This document shows positions 1 through 9,800 of a stretch of 12,479 nt of DNA, one piece after another; within the stretch, counting starts at the first letter, position 1, and every line of letters begins with the position of its first letter. The notes below the pieces were generated by a model. The model was not told where the DNA came from. It ran no database searches and saw only the letters and a program-made list of their open reading frames with translations. The DNA is from an uncultured Bacteroidales bacterium (GTDB lineage: Bacteria > Bacteroidota > Bacteroidia > Bacteroidales > Paludibacteraceae): positions 1 through 12,479 of the forward strand of contig ONXE01000038.1 of NCBI GenBank assembly GCA_900321775.1, in the 5' to 3' direction. The position numbers and the translations under genes were made by a program.

Positions 1-132
1 ATAGGTGAAAGAGATTTCTTCTTTCCCGCCGTTGCGTTGCGAGAAAGTATAGTATTTGCGTAGGTAGCGCGTCTTCTGCAGGGCGATTTCGTCGATGACG
101 GCGAACTTGGATATGTCTATAAGAGTAGTCAT
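1..132 (-). CDS. N-terminal fragment of an unidentified protein, cut by the window edge
   Basis: The minus strand reads an open frame from an ATG at 132-130 through the window edge, giving 44 residues that begin MTTLIDISKFAVIDEIALQK and end in EEISFTY. The start is supported by a consensus Bacteroidetes promoter a few bases upstream, which leaves a very short leader. There is no signal peptide or membrane segment. The fragment mixes hydrophobic and charged residues, has a basic stretch (KTRYLRKYY) and looks cytoplasmic. I do not recognise the family, and too little is present to assign a function. It is divergently transcribed from the ORF6N gene. Confidence 0.55.
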   Translation of the reverse strand, partial: MTTLIDISKFAVIDEIALQKTRYLRKYYTFSQRNGGKEEISFTY

Positions 133-144
133 ATTGATTTTGGG

Positions 145-178
145 TGCAAAGGTACAACTTTTTTCTGACATGCGCAAA
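145..178 (-). promoter_or_regulatory. Bacteroidetes-type promoter for the leftward gene
   Basis: On the minus strand TTTG (178-175) is followed after exactly 20 bases by TACCTTTG (154-147) and then CA. This matches the known Bacteroidetes sigma-factor consensus of a -33 TTTG and a -7 TAnnTTTG. It lies 15 to 20 bases from the ATG at 132. Confidence 0.8.
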
Positions 179-214
179 TAAAAAGATTATTTTTCACATT
201 TTCCCTTCAAAATA

Positions 215-248
215 TTTGGTCATATCAAATCTTTTTTATACCTTTGCA
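215..248 (+). promoter_or_regulatory. Bacteroidetes-type promoter for the ORF6N gene
   Basis: TTTG at 215-218 and TACCTTTG at 239-246 (then CA) are separated by 20 bases, as in the other two promoters of the window. The extended -33 region, TATTTGGTCATATCAAA at 213-229, differs at one position from the corresponding part of the giant-gene promoter. It puts the transcript start near 250 and so rules out the longer open frame beginning at 144. Confidence 0.8.
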
Positions 249-272
249 GGCGGAAAGGAATATTGCGTGATT

Positions 273-659
273 ATGACGAAGACAACTGAAATAATAACGA
301 GGAGTGAATCAGTGGTTTCCCAGGACTCCCTGACACAAATTGAATCTCTCATACACACCATCCGCGACCGACAGGTGATGCTCGATCAAGACTTAGCAGC
401 GCTGTATGGCGTGGAAACTAGGCGACTGAATGAACAGGTTAGACGTAATATTGAGCGATTCCCTCAAGATTTTATGTTTCAACTTTCACCTACAGAGTTT
501 CGGGATATGAGGTCGCAGGCAGCAACTGCAACCGATACTGATAATCAGACAATTATGGGCATGTCATCGCAATTTGCGACAACATTATCCCGAAGACGTC
601 CACTCACGGCACTCCCCTATGCTTTTACGGAAAAAGAATCACGGGGACAGGACAAATGA
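273..659 (+). pseudogene. ORF6N-domain protein, truncated after the domain
   Basis: The product is 128 aa when started at ATG 273, the first start downstream of the promoter. A purine-rich GGAAAGGAA lies upstream at 252-260. Residues about 24-120 match the ORF6N domain of phage antirepressor-like and stand-alone Bacteroidetes proteins: IRDRQVMLDQDLAALYGVET, then LNEQVRRNIERFPQDFMFQL, ending in LPYAFTE. In the family this motif normally continues as FTEQG(V/I) with a further helical region. Here FTE is followed by eight unrelated residues and a stop, exactly where a REP-like palindrome starts. Known relatives are DNA-binding or regulatory proteins linked to phages and mobile elements. The lost C-terminus suggests a decayed gene, although a short stable domain is possible. 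Confidence 0.7.
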
Positions 660-687
660 TACGCTGAATCAAAGAACCGTCCCCTGT
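640..687. repeat. REP-like imperfect palindrome
   Basis: GGGGAC at 643-648 pairs with GTCCCC at 679-684 around a 30-base centre containing the stop codon of the ORF6N frame. The right half, CAAAGAACCGTCCCCTGT, is a string I associate from memory with palindromic units near REP-associated tyrosine transposases in several phyla. No transposase is present here, so this would be an orphan unit or a remnant. The palindrome is visible directly. The family assignment is recollection and needs a genome-wide search. Confidence 0.5.
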
Positions 688-747
688 ACTTGTGGAGTTA
701 CGGCTCTCCTTAAAAAGCCGGGCAAAAAAAAGTTTTTTTTATAGTTC

Positions 748-785
748 GCTTGCAGGCGTTGCGAAACGCTTGCAAGCTTTTTTTT
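748..785 (+). terminator. Strong intrinsic terminator
   Basis: GCTTGCAGGCGTT (748-760) pairs with AACGCTTGCAAGC (765-777) over 13 positions, one of them a G-U pair, around a GCGA loop. Eight T residues (778-785) follow at once. It lies about 90 bases after the ORF6N stop and just upstream of the giant-gene promoter, so it insulates the two units. The stretch before it (688-747) holds only a weak CGGCT/AGCCG stem and an A8-G-T8 tract. Confidence 0.85.
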
Positions 786-805
786 CGCATTTTTTTGCCA
801 AATTA

Positions 806-839
806 TTTGGTAATATCAAAAATTCTTTGTAATTTTGCA
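806..839 (+). promoter_or_regulatory. Bacteroidetes-type promoter of the giant-protein operon
   Basis: TTTG at 806-809 and TAATTTTG at 830-837 (then CA) are spaced by 20 bases, which fits the -33/-7 consensus. It follows directly after the terminator. The start of transcription should be near 843-846, giving a leader of about 46-49 bases. Confidence 0.85.
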
Positions 840-842
840 CCG

Positions 843-860
843 CGTTATGTGTGCATAGCG
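843..860 (+). promoter_or_regulatory. Hairpin at the probable 5' end of the operon mRNA
   Basis: CGTTATG (843-849) can pair with CATAGCG (854-860), with one G-U pair, around a TGTG loop. It would sit at or within a few bases of the 5' end of the transcript. Such 5' hairpins are known in general to protect long mRNAs from decay. Whether this one does so is inference. No clear ribosome-binding site follows (a distant AAGGAAA at 870-876), as is usual in Bacteroidetes. Confidence 0.4.
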
Positions 861-891
861 TAACAACACAAGGAAATCAACAACGCAAGAT

Positions 892-3800
892 ATGAAAAGA
901 CTAACCTATATGATCGTATCCCTGCTGTTAGCATGGATAGGTGTGAAAACTGCAAAGGCGAATGATTATCTGGAACAGCAGAGCCATTATACAGTGATGA
1001 GCATGGGCGAAGGTGTGCTGCGGTTCTACATCCCCGTTTGGGTGTACGGTAGCGCGAACGACTATTACCTGTGGGGCTCGGATAATTTCAACGGGAGTCA
1101 CGACTCGTATGTATGGTATCAGATGACGGAGGGCTCCGACCAGAACGTGCACCGCATCGCTTCGGTAGCGGGTGTACAGCGAGGTCAGAATACGGCGACG
1201 CATGATATCGGCGAAGGCTATATGTATGTGCATTCGGGCAGTGCCATCATCCGCAGTACGTATGACGGTCAGCAGCTCGTGCTGAACACCGACGACCGTA
1301 CGCACTGGAAGCAGAACGCCATTCGCCTGAAACGCAAGAACGACGACGGACACAAGTATATCACGTATATCACGTTCGACTGGTATCCCCCTGCCTCGCT
1401 GAGCGGTAAGAAGTTCAAATGGGGTATGAGTGCGGCCATCTACAAGCAGTCGAGCGGCAATGAATCGTACTACAAATACTGGAGTTGGCCGGAGATATAC
1501 ACGGGCGGCGATATCCCCCAGACCCCGCAGTTGTACGAGCCGTATCTGTACACGATGGATGCGAACGGTACGACGGGTTACGGTTGTGCTGCCGTGCAGT
1601 ATGTGGTGTTCCAGGACCCGATCAGTTATCACACTTCGCTGAATCCGATAGAAGTGGAGACGAGCGACCGTTCGGGTACGATAGTGATTCCAACCAAGGA
1701 CTCGGTGCAGCGATTTGTCTCGGCTAAGTTTCAGACCTACAAGAACAGGACGGCCGGCACGAGGCAGAGCCTGAATTCGAACGCAGTGCATATCCCCGCC
1801 TACCACCGTGTGTATGCGTTGAAGGGCACCGAGGCACTGGATGCGCAGCAACGTGCAACGGGTGAGGTGAATCTGCAATGGGAGATCCACAACCCGACGG
1901 CCCAGGATATTATCAAAGGCGATGTGTTCGAAGTGCAGCGTGCGTTCAAAGCCGATTTCAGCGACGCGCAGACCATCGGGGTGCTGCCATACACGGAAGA
2001 CAGCGCCGTCTATCACTATACCGACAACCCGATGCAGGCGATGCGCGAAGCGGAGGCAGCATCGGATACGGTCACCAAATCGTACTCCCAGTCGGGCAGG
2101 TACTATACCTATGACGAGAATGGCGACCGGGTGAACACGTTCGAATGTACGCTGACCAGCAACAAGCTGATCCGTCCGGGGCGGACCATCTATTACCGCG
2201 TACGCCGTGCATCTTCGTCGATGTGGGGATGGGCGCACGATTTCGCCCAACAGGACAGTGTGGTCAAGAACAACTACCTGGCCCCGCTGGCGGAAGTGCA
2301 ACAGAACTATACCAAAGACGCGGATTTTGACACCAACCGCAAAGTGCATTTCAATCTGAAAATAGCGCATCAGGCGATCAACGTGACGTTGGAGCCCCAA
2401 GACCAATGCAGCTTCACGACGCAACTGGTGAACAACGCCACGCTGGTGGAACTGTATCTGGATCCGAACACAAGCAGCGCCATGGAAAGCAAGATCCAGA
2501 ACTTCACGTACGAGCTGACGTACAATAGGCCCGAGACCGACACCTATGTATTCAAGACGTACACGTTCACGCGTCTCAACGAGAAAAAGCAGCATCTGAT
2601 TCCGACCGACTCGCGTGATTTCAAACTCACCGTACGGTATAACGGAGAGCGAATCGTGGACTCCACCGTTCCGCCTGCACGTGTGGGTAACTCGTACCGT
2701 TTCAGAATCACCTCCGACAACAACGGATGGCTGTCCCGCAACGACACGCGCAGTAACCAGCTGACGGATTCCATCAATCAGGCATGGTCGGGAGCATTGG
2801 ACAACGACGCCATCCGCGCGGAACTGTACGGCAACATCCAGGCGGAGCTGAACCGTCTGTATCCGACCGGCACGACGTATTGCAACTGGGACAACGGTGC
2901 GCGCCTGTGGCTGAAACGTACGTTGATAGAGACGGGCGAGACGATGGAGACACCTATCCCGAACGACAGCGTGAAGCTGAACAGCGACGGATCGTGGAAC
3001 GTCCATGTGACCGATATCGCCGACCGCGCCTGCGTCCATTACCGCTATGAGGTTCGTCTGGACCAGACCAACTCGACGTTGAAGGTACTTGACCCCGCAT
3101 CTTTGAATCCGAAGGTGATTCACGGCCCCGACCTGTATTTCAATACGGTAGCGAAGATAGAGAACCTGAAGGCGACGCAGGGTACGGACCGGTACGGCGT
3201 GCTCCTGACCTGGACTCCGGGCCACGGAGGCGTTGACAGTTTCCGTATCGACCGCCGTGAGCAGGGCGCTGCGAACTACGATTCGCTGACCACGGTGACA
3301 GTTACCGATTACCGCGACGCACATACCGCTACGGACAAGCGATACGACTATCGCGTAACTTCCCGCTACTCGTGCCAGGGCACCAGCACTTCCGATGTGG
3401 CTACCTGCACCGGATGGCGTTCTCCGTACGGTAAGATCAGCGGACGGGTTTCGTACACAAACGGCATGGGTTGCGCCGGTGTGACGGTGACGTTGACGGG
3501 TGAAGGAATGAGCGGGTTGACGGCTGTTACCGATGCCACCGGTGCATTTGTGTTCGACACACTGCGCTATGGGCAAGGCAAGACCTATACCGTCACTCCG
3601 ACCAGTACGTATGCCACGTTCCACTACAACAACACGAACGTGGGTTCGACTACCGTCACGCTGAGCGAGGACAACCCCGTTGCGGAAGGACTGGCGTTTG
3701 AGAACATCTCTTCCGTTCGCCTCAGCGGACGCGTGCTGTACGAGAACACGACGATACCGGTGCGCGATGCGTGCCTGAAACTGGATGGACAGGTCGTGAG

Positions 3801-6800
3801 CTCCGGTAATACGGTTTACAAGACCGACGGTTCGGGCAATTTCACGATCCAGGTGCCCAAGAACCACGCCTTCACGCTGCAAGTGTTCAAGCCCGGTCAC
3901 ACGTTTGCCGGAGACGGATTCGTGTATATCGACGGTAGCAGCACCTTGCGGCTGGAGAATGCCTTGGATGGCGTACACGTGTACGACCAGACGAAAGTGC
4001 GGCTGACGGGTCGTCTCGTCGGCGGCCAGAACCAGGCCGACAAGGTCCTTGGCTTCGGCCTGAGTACGAACAACCTGGGCGATGACCTGCAGTTGGTATT
4101 GGAACTGGAAGGCGACAATATCTCGCAGATCGTTCACGACTCGAAGGATCCGACCCTGGATACGATTCGCGCCACGGTAAAGCAGCAGGCCATCGCGCCG
4201 GGCGATACCGTCGTGACAGGTACGACGCAGGTTATCTATTCGAAGAAACGCATCATCATCCGTCCGGATCAGCAGACCGGTGAGTACTGCGCCGACCTCT
4301 ATCCCGTGAAGTACAAGATTACGCAGGCCACCGCAAGAGGCTATTCGACGCTCTATGCTGGAGGTAAGACCAGCGAGACGCTGGATCTGTTGCCGGTGGC
4401 GACGGATACGGTTCGGTTCCACTACAACAACCACGAAGTGACGGCGAATGCGGTGTACAGCATCACGTATCACAATCCGGTTACCATCACCTGCACGCAA
4501 CTCAAGTACGGCATGGAAGTGGCTTACTACGGCGAGGAATCGATGGAACGGCAGTCTATCGACAACACCAAAGCCACGGTGCTGTTGGCAGAGGTACAGC
4601 CCGATGGCAATTGTTCGTATCTGTTCGGCCATCCGGTGTTCAACACGGGTTCCTACAGTTTCCGCGCTACCGCACACGAGGAGTATTTCTACAACAACGA
4701 CCCGTCAAGCATACGGTACGAAGAGGTGCGTGTCAAGAACGGCAAACTGAAGGTGTACAACGGCTTGCATGAAGCCCGTAACACGCAGATTCAGACGATT
4801 CGGATGGACGCGAACGGCGAGGCACTGTTTACCATCCCCGTGGACTATGTGTCGTTCATAAAGACCGGTGAGAGCGCCTTGCGGCCGCTGAACCTGTCGG
4901 TGGAGTACGAAGGGGATTATATCGAGCACCAGGCGTTCCGGGCGTACGTGATGGGTAACAAAGCCAAAGGCAGTGATTTTGTGACCTCGACGACGGCCAA
5001 CATCGTGTTGCTTGACGTATTGCGTGACCCGCCGGGATCGAACAGTAGCGCCTATGTCGAGTCCGGAACGACGTACAAATACAACTACTCGTCCGAGGTG
5101 AAGTTCCAGTTCGGTCTGAATGTGAATTTCGGTTACGGAACGAGTGCCAACATGACGATGGGTACCTACGCAGGTGCAGGAGGCGGTGTTTATACCGGCT
5201 ATCTGGTGAACGTGAACACGATCAATACTGTAGCCGTTCCCATCCAATCGACCTATTACCACAAGCACAGTGCGTCATATACCTTCGGTCTGACAGACCG
5301 TATCGAGACCGAGGCGGACCACGCGCATACAGGCGAGATGGATGACATCTACATTGGCGCCGTGCAGAATCTGTACTATGGTTTAACGGACGCGGTCAAG
5401 CCCATCGACTCGCTCACCTATCAGGCGTTTGCCCCGATGTTTGCAGACGGCACGATGCAGGTGGTGGACAGCGGTCGTGAAGCGAACGGTGAACGGTGGT
5501 ACCTGGTCATCGGTCTGGAGCGCGAAGTGGGTACGTACATGAGTTCGACGTTTGCCTATACGCACGATTTTATCGAGAACACCCTGATTCCCAAACTCAA
5601 GCGCGACCGTGATGCCTTGCTGCTGACGCTGGACAGTCTGACCATACAAACTATGGCGGATACGCAGAACAAAGTCTTCTACTGGTCGAAAGTGTCGCCG
5701 GAGGATGACGACTTCGCCTCCGAAGGCTCGTACCGTCAGTTGCGTCCGACCAACAGCACCAAGGAGCAGGCGGATGAGGTGGCCGGGTACAACCGCGCCA
5801 TCGCCGGATGGGTTGGCGTCATGATCCAGAACGAGAAAGAGAAGATCAACGCCATCCACGGCTACGGACGGAACAACGTAGGCACCTGGTCGGTGAGCGG
5901 CGGCAGTCAGGTGAGTCACAGCGAGGTGTACGAATACGCCAACACCTACTCCGACTATGTGGATTACCCGGGTGCATCGGCCAATCTCGGACAAGATCTG
6001 ATTGCCACGCTGCAGAAGGCCTTCGGCAAGACGGTCCTCGATATGATCCGCAAGGTGGCATCTTCCGTTAGTAATAATGAAGAACTGCCGTACCTGCTGA
6101 CGGCCGAGACAATGGAATCCAAGTGGGTGTTCGAGTTGACGCCTATCCTCAATCTGGATATCCATCGCGACCCGTCCAACAGCGAAACGCATACCCGCAA
6201 AGCGGGCTTTACCCTCCGCCCGAACGAGTACGGCTATATGGACGTGAGTGTCTATCGTGCCTTGAAACAGGAGGGCTTCAATCATGAGGCGGACTCCACG
6301 CTGGCGTACATCGGGCAGGAGAACACGAACTACAAGTACGGTTCGTTCGTCTATTACCTGAACGGCGGTGCCAGCCGCTGTCCGTGGGAGCCTGCCGACT
6401 CCACGCATTACTATACGCCGAAGGTCCCGCTCGGCAACGGTACGCTGAATCTGGAGAACCAGAAGATCGATATCGACGTCCATGAGCGCAGCAACGTGCC
6501 GGTGGACAAACCCGCCGTCTTCAACCTCACCATGACCAACGAGGGGCAACAGGAGTTCGGCGGCGGTCAGGAAGGCATCGATTTCCTCCTCAATCTGGAA
6601 GAAGGAAGCAACCCCAAGGGCGCGAAGATCTACATCGATGGCATGCCGCTTACCGGCGACGGACGGACCATCCGGCTCTACCGCGGTCAGATCATCAACA
6701 AGACCATGGAGGTGTATGCCGGCCAGGGATATGACTTCGAGAATATCTCGCTGACGTTGAAATCGCCTTGCGACCGGTACAACCGCGCCAAATGTACCTT

Positions 6801-9800
6801 CAGCGTACATTACATGCCGGTTAGCTGCGAGGTGAACATCGCCGCGCCGCATGACAAATGGACGATGAACACCCTGTCGCCGCAAGACTCGGCAGGCTAT
6901 TATCTGCCCGTTCTCATCGACGGTTTTGACGTCAACTACAAAGGCTTTGACCACATCGAACTGCAGTACAAGCTCAGCAAACAATCCGATGACGGATGGG
7001 TCAACCTCTGTTCTTACTATGCCGACGATAGTCTGTACGAGGCCGCATCCGGCACCAAAGCGAAGATCAGCGGCGGCCGTATCGAGAATATCCGGTTCTA
7101 CGGTGAACGCGATCCGATAGAGCAGGAGTACGACCTGCGCGCGGTCAGCTTCTGCCGTCACGGCAACGGCTACATATCCCGCACCTCGGCCGTACGCAGC
7201 GGTGTCAAGGATACGCGTGTTCCTCGCGTCTTTGGTGCGGCTCAGCCTGCCGATGCTATCCTGGGCGTGGGCAACGACCTCAAATTGCGCTTCAACGAAC
7301 CGATTGCCGGCAACTACCTGGACGAGGACAACAACTTCCAGATTGTGGGAATGACCAACGCCACAGGTATTACGACGGGTACGAGTCTGCATTTCGAGAA
7401 TGCCGTCGAAATCAAAGCCGAGACGAAGGTGGCGCGGTCGCTTACCAACAAATCCTTCACCATCGATATGCTGGTTCGTCCGAAAGACGACCGGACGATG
7501 GGTTCGCTGTTCTATACGGCGACGCCCGCTGTCGATTATGCGGTGCAAATGACCTGTAACAACGGGCGCCTGGCGCTGTTCCTGATCAACGAAACGAACG
7601 CCTATATGTTCATAACCGAGGAGAATAGCCTGCCTTCGGGCGTGTTCAGTCGCGCCATCGCGGTCTATGACAACGACAAGAAGAACGTGCAGTTCTACGT
7701 GGGCACGCAGCCTGTTCCGATGGCAGAAAACGGCGCAGACACGCTACCGGCCGACTTTACGCTTCATGGCTCTGCGCCGTTTGTGTTCGGCGGCGAGTTG
7801 GACGCCGATATGCTCGAGGCACGCGTCTGGTCGAAAGCACTGACACAGGACGAGATTGCGGCCACCCATATGAAGTACCTCACCGGCTATGAGCGCGACC
7901 TGATGGCGTATTACCGGATGGATGAAGGTCGCGGCAGCGAGTTGACCGACAGAGCCAACGGCGCCACACTCTATTGCACCGGAACAAGCTGGAATTACCG
8001 CAAGGGTATATCCGTTGCACTGAAGGCCAACGAACAATTGAAACTGGACGGCAATCTGCTCGGCCGCTCGAGCGCGTATGACGAGTCGATCATGTTGTGG
8101 TTCAAGACCTCCGGACAGGACGGACATATCTTCTCTGCCGGCAGGACGGATGACAAGCACGGCACCTTGCTGGCGATGGAGAACGGCCGGCTGATGCTGC
8201 ACAGCGATTCGACCCAATGGCCCGTAGGCGATGGCTTTGCCAACGGCGAATGGCACCATGTGGTGCTTACGGTCAACCGCACGATGAACAATGCGGCGGT
8301 GTTTGTGAACGGCCAACTGATGCAGTCCTTCTCCGCTTCGCTGTTGGGCGGTGTCAGCGGTGCGATGTACCTTGGCGGTGGCGGCTTTGTCGGAGGGATT
8401 GACGATGTGACCTTCTTCGAACAGGCCTTGCCCAAATATATGGTCGAGGGATTCGACAACCTCTCCCCTGCGGGCGATGAGATGGGTCTGTTCGGTTACT
8501 TGCCTTTCGAACAGAGTGTGGAAAACGACAACGGCATCATCGAACTCGTCTTCAGCCCCAACGACCAGCGCCAGTTCCGCGACGGCAACGGCCATATCAT
8601 TACCAAGCAGGTGCCGCTCATCACGGACCGTCTGGTGGACGGTCTGCCGGTGGACAAAGACCGGATTCCGGAGGTGGCTGACAAGCGTTCGTACGCGCCG
8701 ACACGCAATCGCGGGATGCTGACGAAGATGCATTTCGACTGGGCGTTCAACGAGGACGAGCTGCTCATCCACCTCAACATGGAGGACCGCGAGATCAACA
8801 AGCAGACCATCTACCTCACCGTGCGTGACGTCGAGGATCTCAACGGCAACCCGATGGCCTCGCCCGTGAGCTGGGTGGCTTTTGTGGACCGCAATGCGCT
8901 CAAGTGGAGTCAGCGCACCTTGCGTGTGTCGTCCGACTACGACGATACCGAAGCGTTCTATGCGCTCGTGGACATCGTCAACACCTCCGGCCGCCGTCAT
9001 CAGTTTACCATCGAGTCGCTGCCCGACTGGCTCAGCGTCAGTGAAGCCTCAGGTTCGATGAGCGCCTTGGAAGAGAAACAGATCCGTCTGAACTTCGCCT
9101 CCAACCTGCCGGTGGGCGTGTACAACGACCAGATCTACGTGACCGACGAGGACGGCCTCAGCGAGCCGCTCATCATCGAATATACGGTCAACGCCAGGTG
9201 CCCGTGGGGAGATATCAACCCGGGTGCGTACGACAACTCGATGTCGCTCCGCGGACAGGTGCTGCTCGGCAAACGCGACGGCTCCAAGTCCTACGACACC
9301 GACAGCAAAGATATCATCTCCGTCTTCTGCGACGGCGAGATGGTAGGCAAAGCGGAGAACGCGTTCGACGGGAAAGCGAATAAGTCCTACGTCTACCTGA
9401 CCATCTACGGCAACGCCGAGATGACGGGCAAACTGCTCAGTTTCAAGCTCTGGCAGAAGTCCACGGGCAAGATCCTTGCCCTCACGCCGTCTACCGTTCA
9501 GCGATACCAGAACAACGCGATGCGCGGCTATGCGCCCAACGAGCCCGTCCAACTGACCGTCAACCCCGATGCCGCCAGCCAGCAGATAGCGTTGAACAAG
9601 GGGTGGAACTGGATATCGTGGAACCTCGCTCCGACTGACAACTCGTTGGGCAGCCTGCTTACCTACGAACAGGGATTCAGGAACGGTGATATCGTCAAGT
9701 CGCCCTCCGGACGGCAGTTCTCCGCCTTCAACGTGACGGACGCCACGGCAGGGTGGGTTGGTACGCTCGACAAGATGGACCACCAGCATATGTTTATGGT

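Noticed and set aside
144..272. N-terminal extension of the ORF6N frame to an ATG at 144
   Set aside because: The extension overlaps the divergent promoters, and the gene's own promoter (215-246) lies inside it. The start at 273 fits the transcript.
724..740. A8-G-T8 tract as a separate terminator or hairpin
   Set aside because: An A/T-only stem is too weak to act alone, and the strong terminator is a few bases downstream. The upstream CGGCT/AGCCG stem is only 5 pairs with a 10-base loop.
928..4677. A 1249-codon open frame on the minus strand opposite the giant gene, with further long minus-strand frames at 5383-7548, 7744-9000 and 9049-9957
   Set aside because: These mirror the codon bias of the giant gene. 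Their translations are rich in Arg, Val and His, lack recognisable domains or signal peptides, and have no promoter. The plus-strand protein has a signal peptide and clear domain motifs.
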